Positions 47,201 through 62,200 of a stretch of DNA of 64,000 nt are shown one piece after another. The position numbers were made by a program, and so were the translations under genes. Every line of letters begins with the position of its first letter. The first letter of the stretch is position 1. The DNA is from Muricea muricata (lineage: Eukaryota; Cnidaria; Anthozoa; Malacalcyonacea; Plexauridae). The stretch lies in the NCBI GenBank assembly GCA_963855995.1, contig OY979717.1:15784960-15848959 (forward strand). Reading direction: 5' to 3'. Below the pieces are notes generated by a model. The model was not told the DNA's origin, ran no database searches, and worked only from the letters and a program-made list of their open reading frames with translations.

Positions 47201-50200
47201 TTGAACCAGGCACTTTAGGACACACATCTGATAGTACTAATTCGAGCAAAGAATTCGCTTCGATAGATGTGGATATATTTTAAAAGGAGTATTCCCCTGC
47301 CGTCCTCTTCTGTTTACAAGTTCAATGCGTTTGTTTTGTCTAAAAACAAGTTGCGCCTCATTTAATTACTCATACATGTAAACAACAAGCGTGTAGTTTA
47401 AGTTCGCCCACGTAATGACATATTTCGATGACTCGTAATATGATCGTTATCAGCTTTGATTTGTTATACATTCTTGTTTTTACACGATGATGCAGATGAT
47501 TTGCATTAAAATAAATTAACTATTCAAACATTTCCTCTTTATATTTGTCAGATCAAAGCGATGTACTTGATTTCCAGTCGTGAAATAAAGCTACTAGTCT
47601 AGATAGAGTAATGATTTCAACAGCAAAACATCAGTACCTGTAAACATGTTAGAGACTCGTGCGTCTTAGACCCCAGCGAACCGGCTAAACGACTTTTAAT
47701 GCTCATAAGATCAAAGGCTTGCGCTCATTAGTCTTCATTGTATGCACTTTTCAACTCGCTTAACCGAGTAATAAGTCGCCTTTAATATGGCCCTAAATTT
47801 GGTGTCTTACTAAAATTATATATCTTACGATTTAAATGGAATGACTGTTTTAGGGCTGTTTACTTTTGCCATGTATAAAACGATCTTCTCGAAGAATCGT
47901 CTGGGATTTTTTGGGTGTTTTTTGGACCCTTCCGTCAAAAGTATATAGATCCGTCATAATGATCTTATAGACACCCAATTATTCTGTTCTGCAATGTATA
48001 ATTGGTGAAATAATAATTGAAATTGAAACTAATCTGGATAAAAGTTTGCAAATAATTTAATAACACATTTTGTGCATGGGAATGAGGACGGTGGATAGAT
48101 GTTGCTACAAGGTGAATTGTTCGGCACGTTCAGAATTTTCCTTGCCTTTTTTACAAGATCATGTTTTGCTTTTGTTTTGCTTTATTGACACTTGCATGAA
48201 GGGGGGGGGGAGAACCACATTATTGTGTAAACAATAAGGCGATTTGTTTTATATTTCACAACATCATTAAGGATATTAATCTCTCTCCACCCTGGTCGAA
48301 TATAGGTCAAGCCCTGCCTTACCCACGTCAACATGTCAATAGAGGGGAAATAATTCAAGATGTAAAAACGTATATCAGCTAAAATCAATTAAGTCGCAAT
48401 GCGGAACTGAATTATGAACATATTGTGTAGCACTCAACTAACATTGACTTACTTTAATCCTTATTTTTACATCTTAATTTTTGAAGATATTGAGGACGCG
48501 GGTTCTCCATGACCACAACAAACTTTCGACGATAAGTGATACTGAAATTAGGAAAATTAAAAACAAGAACCTGATCGCAATGTACCCTATATGAGCACTA
48601 CTCAGACTGCCTGATCAAGACAATTTAAGACAATAGAAGTGGTTGGTATCATAGAAATTGTTCACGTGACATTGTGGAGATTAGAAAAAGAATTTCTCCC
48701 TGGAATTTTAGAAAGATATTTTGCATGGTGCAAAAGGAATGATTGTTTTAAAACGTTTGTGGAATAGAGAATTTCACTTCAACAAGGAATTCCGTGTATT
48801 TTTCGCCATTTTTGGTAGAGTTTTGAGGAATGTAGTCTCAGATATGAAATATGGATGCTCCAGTTTCGGCTACTGGTCCAAATGGTTCAGACTTTCCTTA
48901 CAACACTATCGCTAACACTATTTACCACTGGTATAGGTATATGACAAAATTGGAATGTAAAAATAGGCACGCAAACGTACGTGCACGTACAACAGCAATA
49001 GACAATTCCCATGATTGATCCAGGGAATATAAACAAAATCGTTCCGATCACAGCTAAAAAGACCTCTTTAAACTTTCCAGTTTCACTAATTTTAAGATGG
49101 TCTTTTTAGCTGTGATGAAAACGATTTTGTTCATTTTGTCTCGATCAAAATGTAGTCTGTCATGGAAATTATCTATCGCTGTTTATATAATAATTAGAGT
49201 TCGTTCTGGAATTTCATTGGTCGAGAACTGTGATCTATTAGAGGACAGACGCGCGCTGACGCCATTTCAACGATAAGCCAATTACAGCAATTTTAGAATT
49301 ATCGATAGCCAATGGCGTGCTTTGTTTTGTATAGATCATGATCACGTCAAATGGCGTGCTAAAGTCTTTTCGTCGCACTACAAAGCTTATTTTGGCAAAA
49401 TTTTTCACATTTTTATTATATAAAACAAATAGATCACATTTTGCGGTTGTCTATTCAGTTGTAGATACACGGTAGACGTCATAATGTGGTAAGAACATCA
49501 GTGACCCTCTCGCCTTGGCGGTTCGTGGACCACTTTTTTGTTCTTACCACATTATGACGTCATACCGTGTATCTATAACTAAACAGACAACGGCAAAATG
49601 TTATCTATTTGTTAGGAAGAGCTGCACATTCAGCACTGCACATTTCCGACAGACTCATAAATGATAACACAGTTTTATCTAGTTTCCGTCAACATTTTTC
49701 CCGTTCCTCCTTTTTTTTCGTATTTTTCACTTCTGGGGTTTTGAATTTGAATAATTTATCTGCATATAATGGCCTCATTCAACATGAAGTCACTGTAAAT
49801 GAGTGGTGATCTCCTATAACTTCCTAAAATAACTATTGTTCACGTGACCAATAGACACTAAATAGTAACGGAATTTTTTAAAGTTTGCCTGCAGGAAATA
49901 CTAATATTTCCGTAGTACATGAAATCTCCTAAAAGCATGCAGCTGAATTGATAGCATTTTCCTAATAGTCGTACTTACAATACAATTCAAAAGGAATCTA
50001 AAAATTAGTAAACTCTACTATACACGAGAGCTTTCTGCTCTAGTTAAAAGCAAATTCTACTGGCTTAAATGTTCAGTTGCACTAACAACTGCTACGGGAG
50101 CGGTTCATAGCAAGGAAAAAGTATGCAATGTTACCTCGGTCATGTCATAATACTACTGTGTCTGTCAATCTTAATTTATTTTTGGGGGCAGCATGAAAAT

Positions 50201-53200
50201 CACTTTAGGCTAATTGGCTTAGTAAAGTAATCTGGACAATAAATTCAGTGAATATGCACAATAACATACTCCGAACATAAGTACCGCAAATTTAATAACT
50301 CGGACTTGCTCCGAAGAAGCTCATGCAAAAATAAAAAGATAAGGCCGTTTCGAAACAAGATAGCGATGAAAATTTTAAGTGAATTATATGTACAATAAAG
50401 CTCCACACTATTTAATTTTGCGAGTGTCATTATTTGAAGCAAAAAAAAACAAGATCCATGTGCGAATGACTTTTTCTATATGTTCTTTCATTGTTGCTTC
50501 GTTAAAGAAGTTGGTTGTCCACAGCGCATTCCAACACCATTCCCAAGCTTGGCGGATATTAACAAATAGGCACGGAAAAATGTTACATTGCAAATATTAT
50601 ATTATACACAAGTTAATAACGACAAATAGTCAAATATACGTATCCAACATGTACAACTGCTGTCTCTTTATTCGTTTATGATTATTTCCAAATGTTTGAC
50701 ATCATCTTTCCAATGCGTCGACGTATGGTAAACCCAGTTCATTGGTATGTAGCCTGTAGATTACAAAATGACAGAGTGTTTTCATGCGGTAACTTACTGA
50801 CTTTTTTGTTTCGACATCATTCGACATCCGTCGTCATTTGTTCTTTGTTTTATGTGGGCTGACATACGCCTACGCAAAAGCCATTTGGCCGAGTTTCTCT
50901 TCCTAATAAAGCTAATGACACTAGCTTTGTTCAGTGTTTTCTTTGCCGGTGTCGACATAATCCTCTAGAATTTGTACAGTGTGTCAGGTCGGGAACTTTG
51001 TACGCCACCATAGTACAGTGTTTATCGCTACACTAATAGAAATCTGGCATTGTATTCGGATTACAGACAGCATTGCTGGAAATCTACGTCTGCACTTAGC
51101 CTCCCACGCATCGTAATATTCAGACATTACGAATATTAGTTTTTGCCCTATAGGGGGGTTTGCCAATCTCGCCTTTTCTGGAGCATCTTGAGCTCATCAT
51201 TTCAAGTAGCAACATCTATCGTACAAGTGGGATAGTTCGCGACGTTTGTTCTGTGAAAGAAGGTAGCTTAAGCTCTATTTTTAACGAACGCTTCACGTCT
51301 TTGTTAAGAGTGTTGGTAATTGTGGGCGGAAATGGCCCTAGTTGCCTGAACAACGTATCGCAACCTCCAATAGGATTCTATATGCTCTACTTTAAAACGA
51401 CTTAACTGCTTCAAAGAATTTCCATTCCAATATTTCGCTCTTCCTTAAGGCGCACAAAGAATTCCTTGTGTACGAAGTGCGTAGCGTTTTTGAAAGCTTC
51501 ATTCTGAATTGTGGCATAGCATACCGGTAGCGTCACAAAGCGCAGTCAAAGCTCGCGTCTAGCGCGGGTCACGCTTCGGTATCGACGATTCGTGTGTATT
51601 TTCTTCAATGTAATGTTTACTTGAGGTTTGTGTATTCTGTCACCATCAAGCGGGGAAAACTTTTTCACCGCATGGGTTCGGCCTTCCGGAAGTGGTTAAT
51701 ACGCAATCGTGTTGTTGTTCTGAACGCTGTTTACATACTGTATCCGTAGACAGGCAAGTAGTGACGAATCTCAAAGGACTTTGTTTTCAACCACAACGTT
51801 ATTGCGATAGACGCAACGAGATCGGGTCCATGTTTAGGGAACAAGATATGCGATTCAATGAAAGCAATAATCGGTCGTCACCGTCCCCAACGCTTCGAGA
51901 TCAGCTTCTACGTAAGCTTGTTGAGAACCGCTCAGGTCAGTGATTTCAATCAATGGTGGTACAACATCTCTTCCGCATTTCGTTACCTGCTTCTGGCTTT
52001 TACGTGGCTACCTTACTTGTATTATGGCCGTGCTTAAATAGAGACGTGTGTACATATCAGACAATCGACTAACCGAGTACTGGTCTACAGTATTATTATT
52101 ATTATTGCAATACAAGTCTGTTGACTGCCTGTGAAACACACTATGAAGACTGTTTAATTGAAGAGAAAATTACCTCTAGCGACAATGGATTTTCGTCATA
52201 TACCGTCTTAGTAAGACTCACGTGGTAAACTTGATGCGGTTTACTTGCCGCCGATAAGCTATAAGACCCTGATTTGCTCACACTCATTGCCTCGTTTCTT
52301 GTGTATTTATTCGCATTGTGTTTATCCGGCTGTTTAGCCGTATGTTCATTTGCATATCTTGATAGCTGTGTGCGAAATAAAGTCTCGCGAAAACCACCTG
52401 GTTCAGCTAGGATATATCACAAGTTTGCCGCATTAGAAAGATTCTGGCGTATTGTAATGATTCGTGAAGACAACGAGCATGGCTACTCGCAGCGGTTTCT
52501 CTGGGCATATCAGTCCGGATTACTCAGCAGCTTATAGCTCATCATTCTCTGTAAAAACAAGCCAAATCTGATACTTAGGCCTCGTGTTCTTTCTTGTTGC
52601 AGCCGAGAACAACAACAATATGGATTCATCGGAAAGCTCTTCGCATCCCAGCTCACCGATACAATTCTCTCGTGGTGGGGAGTCCCCTGGCAGGGAGGTA
52701 AGTCTCGCTCTATGTTATATATACCGTAAATAAATTAACCACAGTAATTAACACATTGATGCCGACCGGCTCTGCAAACATTGCTTAAGAACTGTATTTT
52801 TCTACCGAGATATCCTATGATTCCAATGCACAATTATGGGCGGTCTCGTTTCCACGGACAAGTCCACAGTCACAGCCCAAAACATGTACCTGTGTTTACA
52901 ATTTGCGTTGATTGCAGGTATATGGGTGCTATTTTAGTAATCAATATTTGTGCTATCTATTCCTTTGTGCATAACCTGTCTCAAATAGTCCATATTCATG
53001 CAGTCGTCAATATGTATCATATTTTAGCATGGCTAGATCGAGCTATGAAGCATACATTTAAGATCTTTAATTATCTGTATGTATAGGTAGTTTCTCGGAC
53101 TTGAATATCTGCAAAAATGCCGAAAAATTTAGATAAATATTATAGTATGCGTCTGTCATCAGGTCAAGTGCTCCAAATAGTATACACATTAGTGTGTTTT

Positions 53201-56200
53201 CTTATCTCGCGTCCATAATGAGAAAAATGAAGGTATAAAGTTCGTTGTGTAAACTACAATTGTATTGGCCTATATTGTCGAAATTTTACCATTATATCAT
53301 GAGGCGGAAAATATTTTCTGACCAATATACATTTGTGCCTGCGCGCATTTTGCAGGTATTCTGTTTATTTATAGTATTCATATTATATTATATTTTTTAA
53401 TTCACACCGCAAATAACACTCGAAAATAACAGCGCGTGTAAACACGACTATACCAGGCCAAGCGCAAGACCTATTTTGCTGTAGTGAAATAGGGTCAGCT
53501 GGCTTCGTCGTTTGTTTTCGTGTGCATTGCAAAAAATTTAATTTAATTGTGTTTATTGCCAGTTGCAATTCTGAACATGACGAGTGAACATCTATGCCTT
53601 GGAATAAAATTTCAAGTAAGCTTATAGCCTCGACCATGCACTTAAAATCAGAGAACAAACTTCGTTTCACTAAGACTATTTTTCAAAAATCTTTGTGGTC
53701 AGGGAGGGCAACACAAAGAAGACATTTCACACCACCGACCCAAACAATCTAAGTTTGAGCAGTATCGAAATACAGGTAGAAAGGCCATGCAATACGTACA
53801 AAATGTGAGATAGTTCTTTGCACCGCATGATCGTACTCTAACATTAATTCAAATACATCGCGGAGCAGACACACGACCTGCTTAATATTCATTTCGAGTA
53901 AAACACGTGGTAAAACACGAGGGAGAATTGGTCCTGACCACTCGTGCGTACATGTATGTAATATCACCATAGTCCGCTTGCAGCCTTTCTCCCCCCCCCC
54001 CCCCCCGGCGAAGGAGACTCTATCCCGCACTGGTGGCTGGTAGCGAGGCTGCGTTCGCCATAAACAATTCCGGTTTTTTTTTTACCTCCAACAGAAGCGC
54101 CTTAATTAGGGCTGTTTTCCAGGAACGTGTTTTGTGCACGTACGTAGCTACTGTATATATACGCGCGGAATAATTCAAAGTCTTCTAATTACTCCCTATT
54201 TAAAAAATAGGATTACTAAAGCGTGCTAGTTTAGGTAATGCTGATTCTTCGCAGTTTTACGTGCGTGTAAGAACGTGGAAAACGTGTGTAAATAGAAAAC
54301 AGTGCTTATATTTTAAACGTCTGTACTACATGCAAACGAGGCTGTCGCCAATTAGTGCAAGAATTCAATGCAACAGGATTGCGTCGCCGGTTCAGATATT
54401 TTCCCGCCAATTTCAGCTTTAAAATGTTTTTATACCTATTCTCATCGTTAACTTGCTTTGGTCACAAAAATCCCTGAAAAAAGGCTGAAACAGAAATGAT
54501 AAAATTTTTTCTCAGCCGCAGTTTGTGTGGTCAATTTCTTCTATTTTTTGCCATGTTCAGCCTCGATATTCTTATTAATTTCGTCCTCTTAGAAAAGTAT
54601 AGAGGTGACCGGTATAAACGTGCGTGATACAGTGATTTGTATTTGCACTTTTCTAGTCAGCACAGACTGATTCTTTCCACTTCAACCTTATCGTTTGCGA
54701 AACGTACCGTATTTCACTGTCGAACCTAATGTCAAAAGGAATGACATTGACAAGAAAGTCAGAGTACAGCACGCTTCGCTACGATACGGGCCTTATACAT
54801 GAAGTCGCATTCTTTGTGGTAAACGTGTAAAGCCCCATACAGACGAGCAATTTTTCTATGACAAGTTTTCGTGTGGCAAGTATTATTTGCTCTGTACGCG
54901 ACGGTTTGCCAGTTTTCTCTGTGACAACTGCACTTGTTCAAAAGCTAACATGCAAGCTTTTCAAAAAGTGCACTTGTCATGGAAAAAAATAGCAAAGTAA
55001 AAACTTGCCCGTCTTTACGGTCAAAAAGGAAACTTGCCAAATTTGTGTAAGCATCATGACGCAAACAGCAACGTTTAAGGCTTGTCAAAGAAAAACGTGA
55101 CAAAAAAATTTGCTCGTCTGTAAGGGACTTAACTTGGGCATTAAAGTGCTGCTGCGAACAATCAAGAAAATAAAAAAGGAAACAAATTCCGAAAAATAAA
55201 GTCATCTTGCAATTCAAGATTTGAATAAAAACAAGACAAACATTTAAATTTTCGACTTTATTTCAAAGTCATCGTCAGACAGAACGTCTGAATTAAATTG
55301 TCGGCTGGCCGTGGTTTTTGGACGAACAGTCAAGAATTAAAACATTATGACGACTTTATTCACATTTTGGTCAGAACCCAATCATATTTATGTTCTGCGC
55401 AGATAAAAATACGAGCGGGAGTCCTTTGTCGGATATGGAACACGACGAGCGTGCTTTTAATAATCCCATCTTGTGAATTTATTAACCAAAAAAGTTTCCG
55501 TATGAATCGAGGCAAAATTTTTCTGTATATCTACGCACGTCTTTATTGCATATGAAGATTCCTTCACGGTCTTGTTTGCCTTGTGTTTTGTCCTTGAATT
55601 ATTAATCAGTTTTGGAATAAGGGCAGATAATGTTGCAAACGACGCGGCAAGTTCAACGCCTTGGTGTCAATGTCTGAGAATATATTATATGCACCTGGTA
55701 GATTTGGGTAAATACCAACCTAAAATGATAGAGCTTTGTGATTGGCCTTTCGAAACAAAAGTCATTATTGTTTGTGATTCGCTCTTTAGAAAACCAATTT
55801 CTATAGTTTATTGTCTTATTGTTATAACCAACCACTCGCAAAGCTTGTTAGTATAGGTTGGTGGTGACCCGTAGATTTAGATTATTGTACCCAGTGGCGT
55901 AGTTAAGGGGGGCGACCGCACCCCCCCCCCCCTCAATTGTGTTCAAGACCATTCGAAAAGTCTAATTCCGTGTAGAAGTTGGTGGGCGGACCCCTCTAGA
56001 ATGCCTTCGCCGCTTGCTACTTGCCCCCCCCCCCAAACAATGACCCTGGCTACGCCACTGAATTTGTACTAACTATGAACCAAAGTCAAACTAGATATGC
56101 TCTGGAGACTCGGCCAACGTCATTGTTCTATCTTTTTGTTCGTGTTTATGCAGATTTGTGCACGGTGAAGACAATGCATTTTTGGTACAATGAAGCAATC

Positions 56201-59200
56201 GTCCAAAAGCGTTGCCTCGCCGAAGCACTCAACGTATTATTGAAATAGTGGTAAGCAAAGTTTCAAAAGATTTGTGCACGGTGAAGCTAACTCAGCATAA
56301 AAACGTAGCTCATTATAAACGCTTTGAAGTTTGCCGGGTTTTCCGACCATGTCTGGGTTGACTATGAATGAACAGTAATCCAATAATTGCTGCACCGTAC
56401 TGATGATGATCTTCATGAGTTTACGAACAGAAAGTTTTTCAATAATAAATTTACGTGGTATGTTGTGTTCACCATGCAAACCTGCAAAGATCTTACACAT
56501 CATGTTAAATCACGAAATCCTGTATCCAACATTTTAGTTTCTACCCAAGAAAAGTTACTGAAAAAAAAACTAAATCATAAAGGAAAATATAGTGCAGAAT
56601 TTTTGTCCAAATGTGTTTCAAAACTCGGAATTTACCATTACATAACCCAATTGTCTACACCAACTTTCAATTATTTCCAAGGACGCGACATTACTTACTT
56701 ATGGACGCTGTATTCATTGAATTATTACCACGCAATTCTTACCCCACGGTTGTGGATTGCGCGTCGTGAAGCTGCCACGTCGCAGGTCGTAAACTGCCTA
56801 TTCACGCAGTCATCATGCCGCCAGAATTACAGTAAATGGCCTTGATTTGAAATAAGAGGAAAGTTGTAAAAGACTAGAAGTAATCGGAGATTAGTGATCA
56901 TGAATTGCGTTCGAAATGAGTGTTCAATTGTTAAGAGAATTGTTTTTCACCGGGGCGCTATAAATGGGAAAGCATATACTTCACAGCTGTGCGAAATTTA
57001 CAGCAATTTAATCGCACCAATCACACGGAAGTTAAACACACGTACACCGCCCAAATTATATATATGCTGAACTTGACTTGCCGTTGAAATATTCTGTAGA
57101 GTTTATGCAAATAACAAGACTAAAAGTTGAAACAAACAATGTAATAATTTGGACATTTCATAGTGGATAACATGATTTCTTTCGCAGTACTCTCGTCGCA
57201 GGCGCGATTCGTTTTGCTAAACGCGAGAACGAGGCAAATGTCACATCCAAAGATCTCAAAAGGCCATGCACAGCATCCAGCCGTGACGTCACGACTAGGA
57301 AGCGTTCTTCGTCGAACGCAACAATTAAATATTCTCAGCTTTTGATTACAATTTCATCACATGTCCGCAAATTCGTCTCTGTAGGCGAAGTTTTAGTCTG
57401 TAAGTTACGTTGCGCATGTGTCGAATTTGTCATTGTCAGATTGTCTGTTTGAATCTTCAAAGTTTCGACTGTATGTCGTGTCACATGATGAACCTCTCAA
57501 TTATATGCTGTGCTATACTTGGCATTAAAGATGGACCGACGTTTACGAAGAGTTTGTGTTAACGCGCATGAAAATGACCACTTAGAAAGAATGGAGAAAG
57601 AATCTAATTTTCCTCGGATCGTAAGTTTACCTCCTTCAAATTTTCCTCGAAGCGCACGAATTGATTTATATTTTGCATGAAGTGTTTAAACTGCTATATT
57701 GTAGTTAGTTGTAGTGGAATAATAATTTGTATAATGGTGTAATAAATAAAATCAGTTTTTCAAAGCAGCAAAAGAGTATCGACATGAACCTAGTTTAATC
57801 GTTTAGAAAAAATGTATACACGTGGATATTTAATCCATGTTTATATGTGATAATACAGTTGAATATGGGGCGATGTACTTATTCCACCCATGCATGCGGC
57901 ATAATGATAGTTTGTTGCATTTGTATGTTGTCCTCGGAGTTAGGAAAGCGCAAAACTAGAAGTAGTATTCTAATCAGGCCAAACTTTTTGTTTAAAAAGT
58001 TGGGGTTTTTTAAATAATTTATACTCGTTTGAATTGTTCCTATGTATGCTTGTGTTCAAGCTGTCTTTGCGCTTTAATTCTTCTTCACTTAAAATTTAAC
58101 CTGCTCAACATTGTTTCAGTTGTTCTGTACTTGTAGAAATACGCTATGCTATTTGTATGTTGAAAATTTTCAGAATCTGAAAATCTGGAACATGATTAGA
58201 TCATTTAATTAAATTGTGGAATCTACTCGTAAAAAACAATTGTTGTTCCATCGTCTCTCTTTCCGAGATTTCGTGCGCTTCTTTGAGTTTCTCCATTTAA
58301 GTGAAGTCTGATAAGATGTTGACATGGTAAAAATCTGTTAACGCTGATCTTAGAGCATTAAAAGAAAAATTTCGTTCCCAAACTATTCGGCATCTATATT
58401 TTCATTCGATCTCATGGTTCGGAAATGGCCTGTTCACTTCTGTTCACTACAAAGAATTAATTGCCCGAATTTGTAGTTCTGAAAGTTAGTCAATACACTT
58501 CACAGCATATCATCGGCAGCCCATAAATGCAGCGGTTTAAAATCTTTGCATTAAGGTATACGTATTTCGGTATACATTAAGGTATACATCAAACAAGTGT
58601 GAATAACTTGTGGTCCCAGGGGTATTCTCAAGTGCGTAGCCATGCCCAATACGACGTCAAACTAAGCACTCTCACGTCTCTTGAGCAATGACAATGTACG
58701 TGTATGTCCCTTAAGAATGCATTCCGAGTTTAGGTGGTGAAAAGAAACAATAATCCGTCATCCCTTGCGCGCTCATAGTTTACATTTAGGCTATTGGCTG
58801 GAGAAAAAACGGCAAGGGAAACTACATATGTGGTATAGATTAACTGTACAAATCGGTATTCTATAGAATTGTTAAAGTTGGACCTTTTCGCAGCTTAAAG
58901 ATAATAAAATGGGTAGCCCCTCTGTATAACACCTACACAGATTTGCCAGACCTGGAAAGTGTGGGCGAACATGTGTCGGCTCCCTTTGCTGCACCACTGT
59001 GTACCGAGGTTACATGATTACATCGTCTCAAGTGCATGTTGTTGAAATTAGAGTGTAATCTAACTGAACATTCAAATGCGCCGTAAGAACTTGATCTTAG
59101 ATAAAATTTCTAATTATAGCAAATAATTTACTTGCATGTTAAGCTTATGCACTTTTGACCGTTAATGGGGATCTTTTTGGGAAAAGATTAATCATCGCAG

Positions 59201-62200
59201 GCGCATACAGGTTTTTCAATGACTTGGCCTCGCCGCGTATCACGCGAGTGCTCCTGTTTGAAGATAAAGCTATTATTGTGCAATATGTTTGCTTTAATTT
59301 ATCACGACCTGCATCATTAAAAGTATACTGATATAAACTAATCCCCAAACGGAAACTTCTTATTTGGTATATCTTGTCCCCTCCTCTTTTTCAAGCTGTT
59401 GTGTCTTGTGCACTGAAAAAGCAGTTCGGAAAGTGCCTGTAAGTGAAATATTTTAATAGTTATGTTACGAATCGACTGTAATTAAATTCTCGCACGTGAT
59501 TTAGCTCTCCAGACTTTTAGATCTTCTCCATTGGCGACTGCGTTTTTGGAGCAGGCTATGTTGAAATGTTGACTGAAGTGTGATTAAGAATTGAAAATTA
59601 GCAAATATAACTGATATAGATCTATACTGCATTTTGAGATAAACGGAATCACGGTGCTACAGACGAAGATTTCTACAAGGGCACGAGGCTTGTATATAAA
59701 TGTGCCTCGATATGAGAAATTGTAGGGTACTTACTGTACACAGGTAGCAAAGAAAATCAACAACTTGGTGTGATATTGATAAAAAGTGATTAAACCATGT
59801 TTTCTCCTCGCATTTATCATAGTTGTCAAAAACATTGTCATTGTGCAACATTGTTATACCTGCTTCAGGCTCAAAAGTCTAGATATTTACCAAAATTCTC
59901 TTCACAAGAACTTGTTGTCTGGTTCTATTGTACCGATGACCGCCTGGGAACCGCTGCAGTATTACTTTAGATTCGTTTCTCTCCTGAACAAATATTTTTT
60001 CACCTGCCTTTATAGTATAGGTTTGACAATTTAATTTAGCTCTGTTGTCTACAAATCACGCTAATCTCCGCGCTGTCGAATTCTAATCTATTTTAAACCA
60101 TAAACATCAATAATTGTATCATGTGTATAGACAACAAGTATTATATCTGATAAACATTATATACCCGGCAATCTGATTCTGATCTTTTCACTATCACAAA
60201 TCTGCCGACGGCATTTTTTGTCCACAAGGACTTGTCAAGGTAGTCAAAACTGCGAAAGCTGCAAATAGCCATGTCTGAGAAAAAGGCTGGGTGGGGTTTG
60301 CCGGGGGGTTGTACATTCCCAGCACCACCCTCCATTAATCAATACCTGTTATACACTGAAAAAAACTTGTTCAGTGCGGAAAAAATGCTAGTTCTTATCA
60401 GCTCTGATCAAGTTTTTCTATTTTTGGCCCGAGCATATAAATTTTGGGCATATGGCGAAACTATCTTATCATGCAAAATATTTCATTGATAATACACTTT
60501 TGTCGCTCCCGTCCGAGCTAAGGCAAGTTAACTGAAGATATAAATACAACGGCATTGCATTATATAGTACTTAAGATATATAGAACAACAAGCTTGCCAA
60601 GTCAAAACTTCAAGTTTTCCTAAAATTCATGCATAATAACATTTTGGTAGAAACGGTGGAAAATTTGAAAAGAGGAAATAAACGGCAATTCTATTTTTAC
60701 CCATGTCCTGCATGATGTTGTTGCGAGTAATTCTTATCCAGGTTTCCTATTCAAGTCAGGTTTTTTATTTTGTAATGGTTATTCATAAAAAATGATAGAG
60801 AATAGGAATGGCACTAAGATTTGAACATAACAACTACTAGCACGATACGATTTGCATTGGGACAGTAGGATTTAGTCAAAAAACTACAGTCTGTTTGGTC
60901 CAGAAGGAATCTTCAGGTGGCAGACCAGTTCTACCACCAGAAGGTTCCTTCTGGATGAAACATGCTGTAGTGGGAAGTTTTTGAGGTATTTTGCACGATT
61001 GCACATGTTGCTCTGTCCATATGTCACATATATATTATATGGTGTAAAAATTGTTACTCAGACAGCTTTTGATGCGTGAACCATTTCTTGTTATTTTTCA
61101 GGATCGTACAACTCCTCCTACACCACATGAAACACGAGTCCTGACACCTTCCGAATCATTACCCAACATTCGCTATGGAAAAGTGACACCAGTTGGAATT
61201 CCATATGTAAGTACTTTACTATCCATATCTCTGTAACAATTTCCTTTTTCAAACACTTTTTTCGTTTAGCTCCTTTGCCCTGAAATACAAGGTATAGTTC
61301 GCAGCTTATCAACTCAAATCACAGCTTATGTACGCTTGTATTGCTATAGCGTAACATATTGCAAAGACTTAATTTCATTACTCGGATCCATAGCTTTATT
61401 AGTTTCATAGTTTATACTCGAGACATCAGATACTAGCATTTCAAAGGCCATAGGTTCGATTCCTACCATGGCTAAACATATTGTTAAGCTACACCAGTGG
61501 AGTATAAACTCAGAGATACTAAGTGAAGTCATGGATGTTTCCAAACCATGGTATGCTAGACAGGTCTTCGTATTTGCGTGAATTCTGTTCTTTGATTAAA
61601 ACAGGGCACTCCTATTTCGTTTGGTGCTGGTAGTCTTCCCAACCTACAGAGCATACCAGGTGCGGCAAACATGGACCAAGCTCAATTGAATCAACTTTTA
61701 TTAAACTCCGCTTTAGTGGCCGGGATGTTGCCACAGAATCCTGAACAAAGACAATTTCACAATCGACTTCAAAATCAAATGTTAAGTCAAGTACTGTCAG
61801 AGGGTATTGACGAGGAGACTGAAGATGGAGTGAATGCAGCAGCTCTCCGTCATGCCCAACTCAAAGCACTTGCATTAACACAGGCTCAGTTACACGCCCA
61901 AACGATAGGCGTTTCCGGTGCTGGCGCTATGGCTGTTAACGATGGTACTAATGTTAGCGGACAACCAAACCCGTTACGCCGAAGCCCGCAGTTGTCTCCA
62001 CCTAGTAGCACTACGGTGAAGCGACACAGACCTCTACGTCAAACGCAATCAGCACCTGGACTATCATTACCCAACAATCTTCATGCGCAACAACAGTTTC
62101 AGAAACAAGCACAGTTGCTATTACAGCAACAACACCAAACACAACTACTGCGCTTACAACAGCAGCAGCAAGCGATGCAACATGAACTCCTACGGCAACA

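Noticed and set aside
56387-56845. 152-codon open frame in HDAC intron
   Set aside because: No recognisable domain, no splice or start context. Length is possible by chance in AT-rich sequence, although I cannot exclude a decayed element.
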